NCBI RefSeq assembly: GCF_000382365.1
Contig: NZ_KB908217.1
Span: 124,001 to 188,000, forward strand
Origin: Pannonibacter phragmitetus DSM 14782
GTDB taxonomy: Bacteria; Pseudomonadota; Alphaproteobacteria; Rhizobiales; Stappiaceae
DNA: 64,000 nucleotides
Reading direction: 5' to 3'
Below, piece after piece: positions 63,136 to 64,000 of this stretch. The notes below the pieces were generated by a model. That model was not told the origin of the DNA and ran no database searches. It was given only the letters and a program-made list of their open reading frames with translations. Made by a program: the position numbers and the translations under genes. Within the stretch, counting starts at the first letter, position 1. Every line of letters starts with the position of its first letter.

Positions 63136-64000
63136 ATGACCCTTGATCGTCGTGATGTCCTGAAGGGAATGACCTTGGCCGGTGGCGCCGTTGGCATTAA
63201 TGCCGCCAGTGGTTTGCAGATGGCACAGGCCCAGACACAGCCTGCCGCTGCTGCCTCACCAGCCGGTGGCGCCGTTGGCATTAATGCCGCCAGTGGTTTG
63301 CAGATGGCACAGGCCCAGACACAGCCTGCCGCTGCTGCCTCACCAGCCGGTGGCGGCGGTGGATATGCCGGCGGCCTGGCCATTGCTCCGACTGACCCGG
63401 CCTATTTCGTGCCTGACCGTTTCAAGGGCCGCACAGTCATCGTCACCGGTTGTGCGCGCGGCATGGGGCAGGCGGCAGCCGAGCGCCTGGCGCGCGAGGG
63501 CGCAAACGTTGTCGGAGTCGACTGGATCGAGGATCAGGGCGCGGCGGTTGCCGACGGGATCCGCAAGGCGGGCGGCAAGGCCGAGTTCGTTCCGGGCGAT
63601 GTGCGCGATGCCGCCGTCTGCCAAAAGGCGGTCGACGTGGCTGTCACAAGCTTTGGCGGGCTGTCCGGCGCCATCAACAATGCCGGTGTCATGGACGGTG
63701 TGTACTCCGGTGACCCGGTCGATTACGCGGCCCAGAAGCCGCGCGTCTTCGCCCCGATCCACGAGGCGACCGACGCGTACTGGGACGCGGTGATGGAGAT
63801 CAACGCCGGCGGCGTGTTCCGCTCGCTGCGGCCGCAGCTGGTGCAGCTGGTCAAGCAGGGGCAGGGCGGCGCCATCGTCAATGTGGGCTCCATCGCCGGC
63901 CTGACGGGTCTTGCCGGCAATCCGGCCTATGTCGCCAGCAAGCATGCGGTGAACGGGCTCACCAAGAACGCGGCCATCGACTATGCCCCCTATGGCATCC
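63136..64000 (+). CDS. Tat-exported short-chain dehydrogenase, copy 2 (runs off the window)
   Basis: The partial protein begins MTLDRRDVLKGMTLAGGAVG, a Tat signal, with twin Arg5-Arg6. It then has a 28-aa block present twice in tandem, a Gly-rich linker (AGGGGGYAGGLAIAPTDPAY) and an SDR domain like copy 1: TGCARGMGQAAAERLA, VVGVDW, INNAGVM, NVGSIAGLTG and YVASKHAVNG. It is paralogous to copy 1 and 61 nt downstream, so it is the third gene of the operon. The reading frame is open to the end of the window, so the stop is not seen. Confidence 0.87.
   Translation, partial: MTLDRRDVLKGMTLAGGAVGINAASGLQMAQAQTQPAAAASPAGGAVGINAASGLQMAQAQTQPAAAASPAGGGGGYAGGLAIAPTDPAYFVPDRFKGRTVIVTGCARGMGQAAAERLAREGANVVGVDWIEDQGAAVADGIRKAGGKAEFVPGDVRDAAVCQKAVDVAVTSFGGLSGAINNAGVMDGVYSGDPVDYAAQKPRVFAPIHEATDAYWDAVMEINAGGVFRSLRPQLVQLVKQGQGGAIVNVGSIAGLTGLAGNPAYVASKHAVNGLTKNAAIDYAPYGI
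63178..63355 (+). repeat. Perfect 84-bp in-frame tandem duplication in a Tat leader
   Basis: Two identical 84-bp copies lie at 63178-63261 and 63262-63345, followed by the first 10 nt of a third. Each encodes 28 residues, from AGGAVGINAASGLQM to the end PAAAASP. The copies show no base differences, so the event is recent or maintained by conversion. Each copy contains an AQA signal-peptidase-like site. Confidence 0.95.

Overview
The window is a 64 kb stretch of a high-GC alphaproteobacterial chromosome, most likely from the Hyphomicrobiales (Rhizobiales), in the broad Stappia/Pannonibacter/Labrenzia neighbourhood. This placement is inferred from gene content: a petABC operon, an MbfA-type iron exporter, a DUF1402 protein, an Omp25/Omp31-type beta-barrel, a PetP/PetR-like regulator pair, and a direct-repeat SOS box of the alphaproteobacterial type (GTTC-N7-GTTC). 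I see no tRNA, rRNA, CRISPR array, insertion sequence or prophage. About 63 protein genes fill nearly all of the window.

Layout. 0.2-2.9 kb: cytochrome bc1 operon petABC with a terminator. 3-5.8 kb: purine and methionine salvage (mtnP, apt), bluB and an acetyltransferase. 5.9-13.8 kb: two MaoC-like dehydratases, a small secreted protein, mbfA, an AraC/GyrI-like regulator, a TPR O-GlcNAc-transferase-like protein, a soluble chemoreceptor-like protein with an unusual domain order, and an FAA hydrolase. 14-20.2 kb: ychF, pth, rplY and prs, interrupted by a YdcH pair and a divergent OxyR-like LysR gene. 20.4-25 kb: a lipoprotein, a creatinase-fold protein, pgeF, midA and lgt, tightly packed. 25-32.3 kb: ubiK-like, ybjN-like, proC, a TetR gene, csaA, a sensor kinase/response regulator/MarR operon, and ilvE. 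32.4-46.5 kb: an efflux pump, moaE-moaD-pgsA, tdk, an EEP-family phosphohydrolase, uvrC, a FolM-like SDR, an Omp, a GST, RNase T2, rlmJ, and a glycine-rich cold-shock-domain protein with a long leader. 47-54.6 kb: an MBL hydrolase, DUF1402, MFS and chalcone-isomerase-like genes, a periplasmic binding protein, a secreted PAAR-like protein, and a paired SMR exporter operon followed by a MarR gene. 54.6-60 kb: uvrB, then a divergent restriction-modification island (C5 methyltransferase, NaeI-like endonuclease, Vsr). 60.2-64 kb: an outer-membrane channel followed by two Tat-exported short-chain dehydrogenases; the second runs off the window.

Most of the window is core housekeeping DNA. The accessory and most interesting parts are these: (i) the porin plus twin Tat-SDR locus, with a perfect 84-bp in-frame tandem duplication in the second Tat leader; (ii) the NaeI-like restriction island, whose upstream region shares an SOS box with uvrB; (iii) an OxyR-like regulator that lacks the peroxidatic cysteine but sits on a near-perfect OxyR-type double operator; (iv) the SMR pair with twin palindromes around its promoter; (v) a secreted PAAR-like protein; (vi) a chemoreceptor with the signalling tip placed before its sensor domain; and (vii) dispersed hairpin repeats in the gaps between genes.
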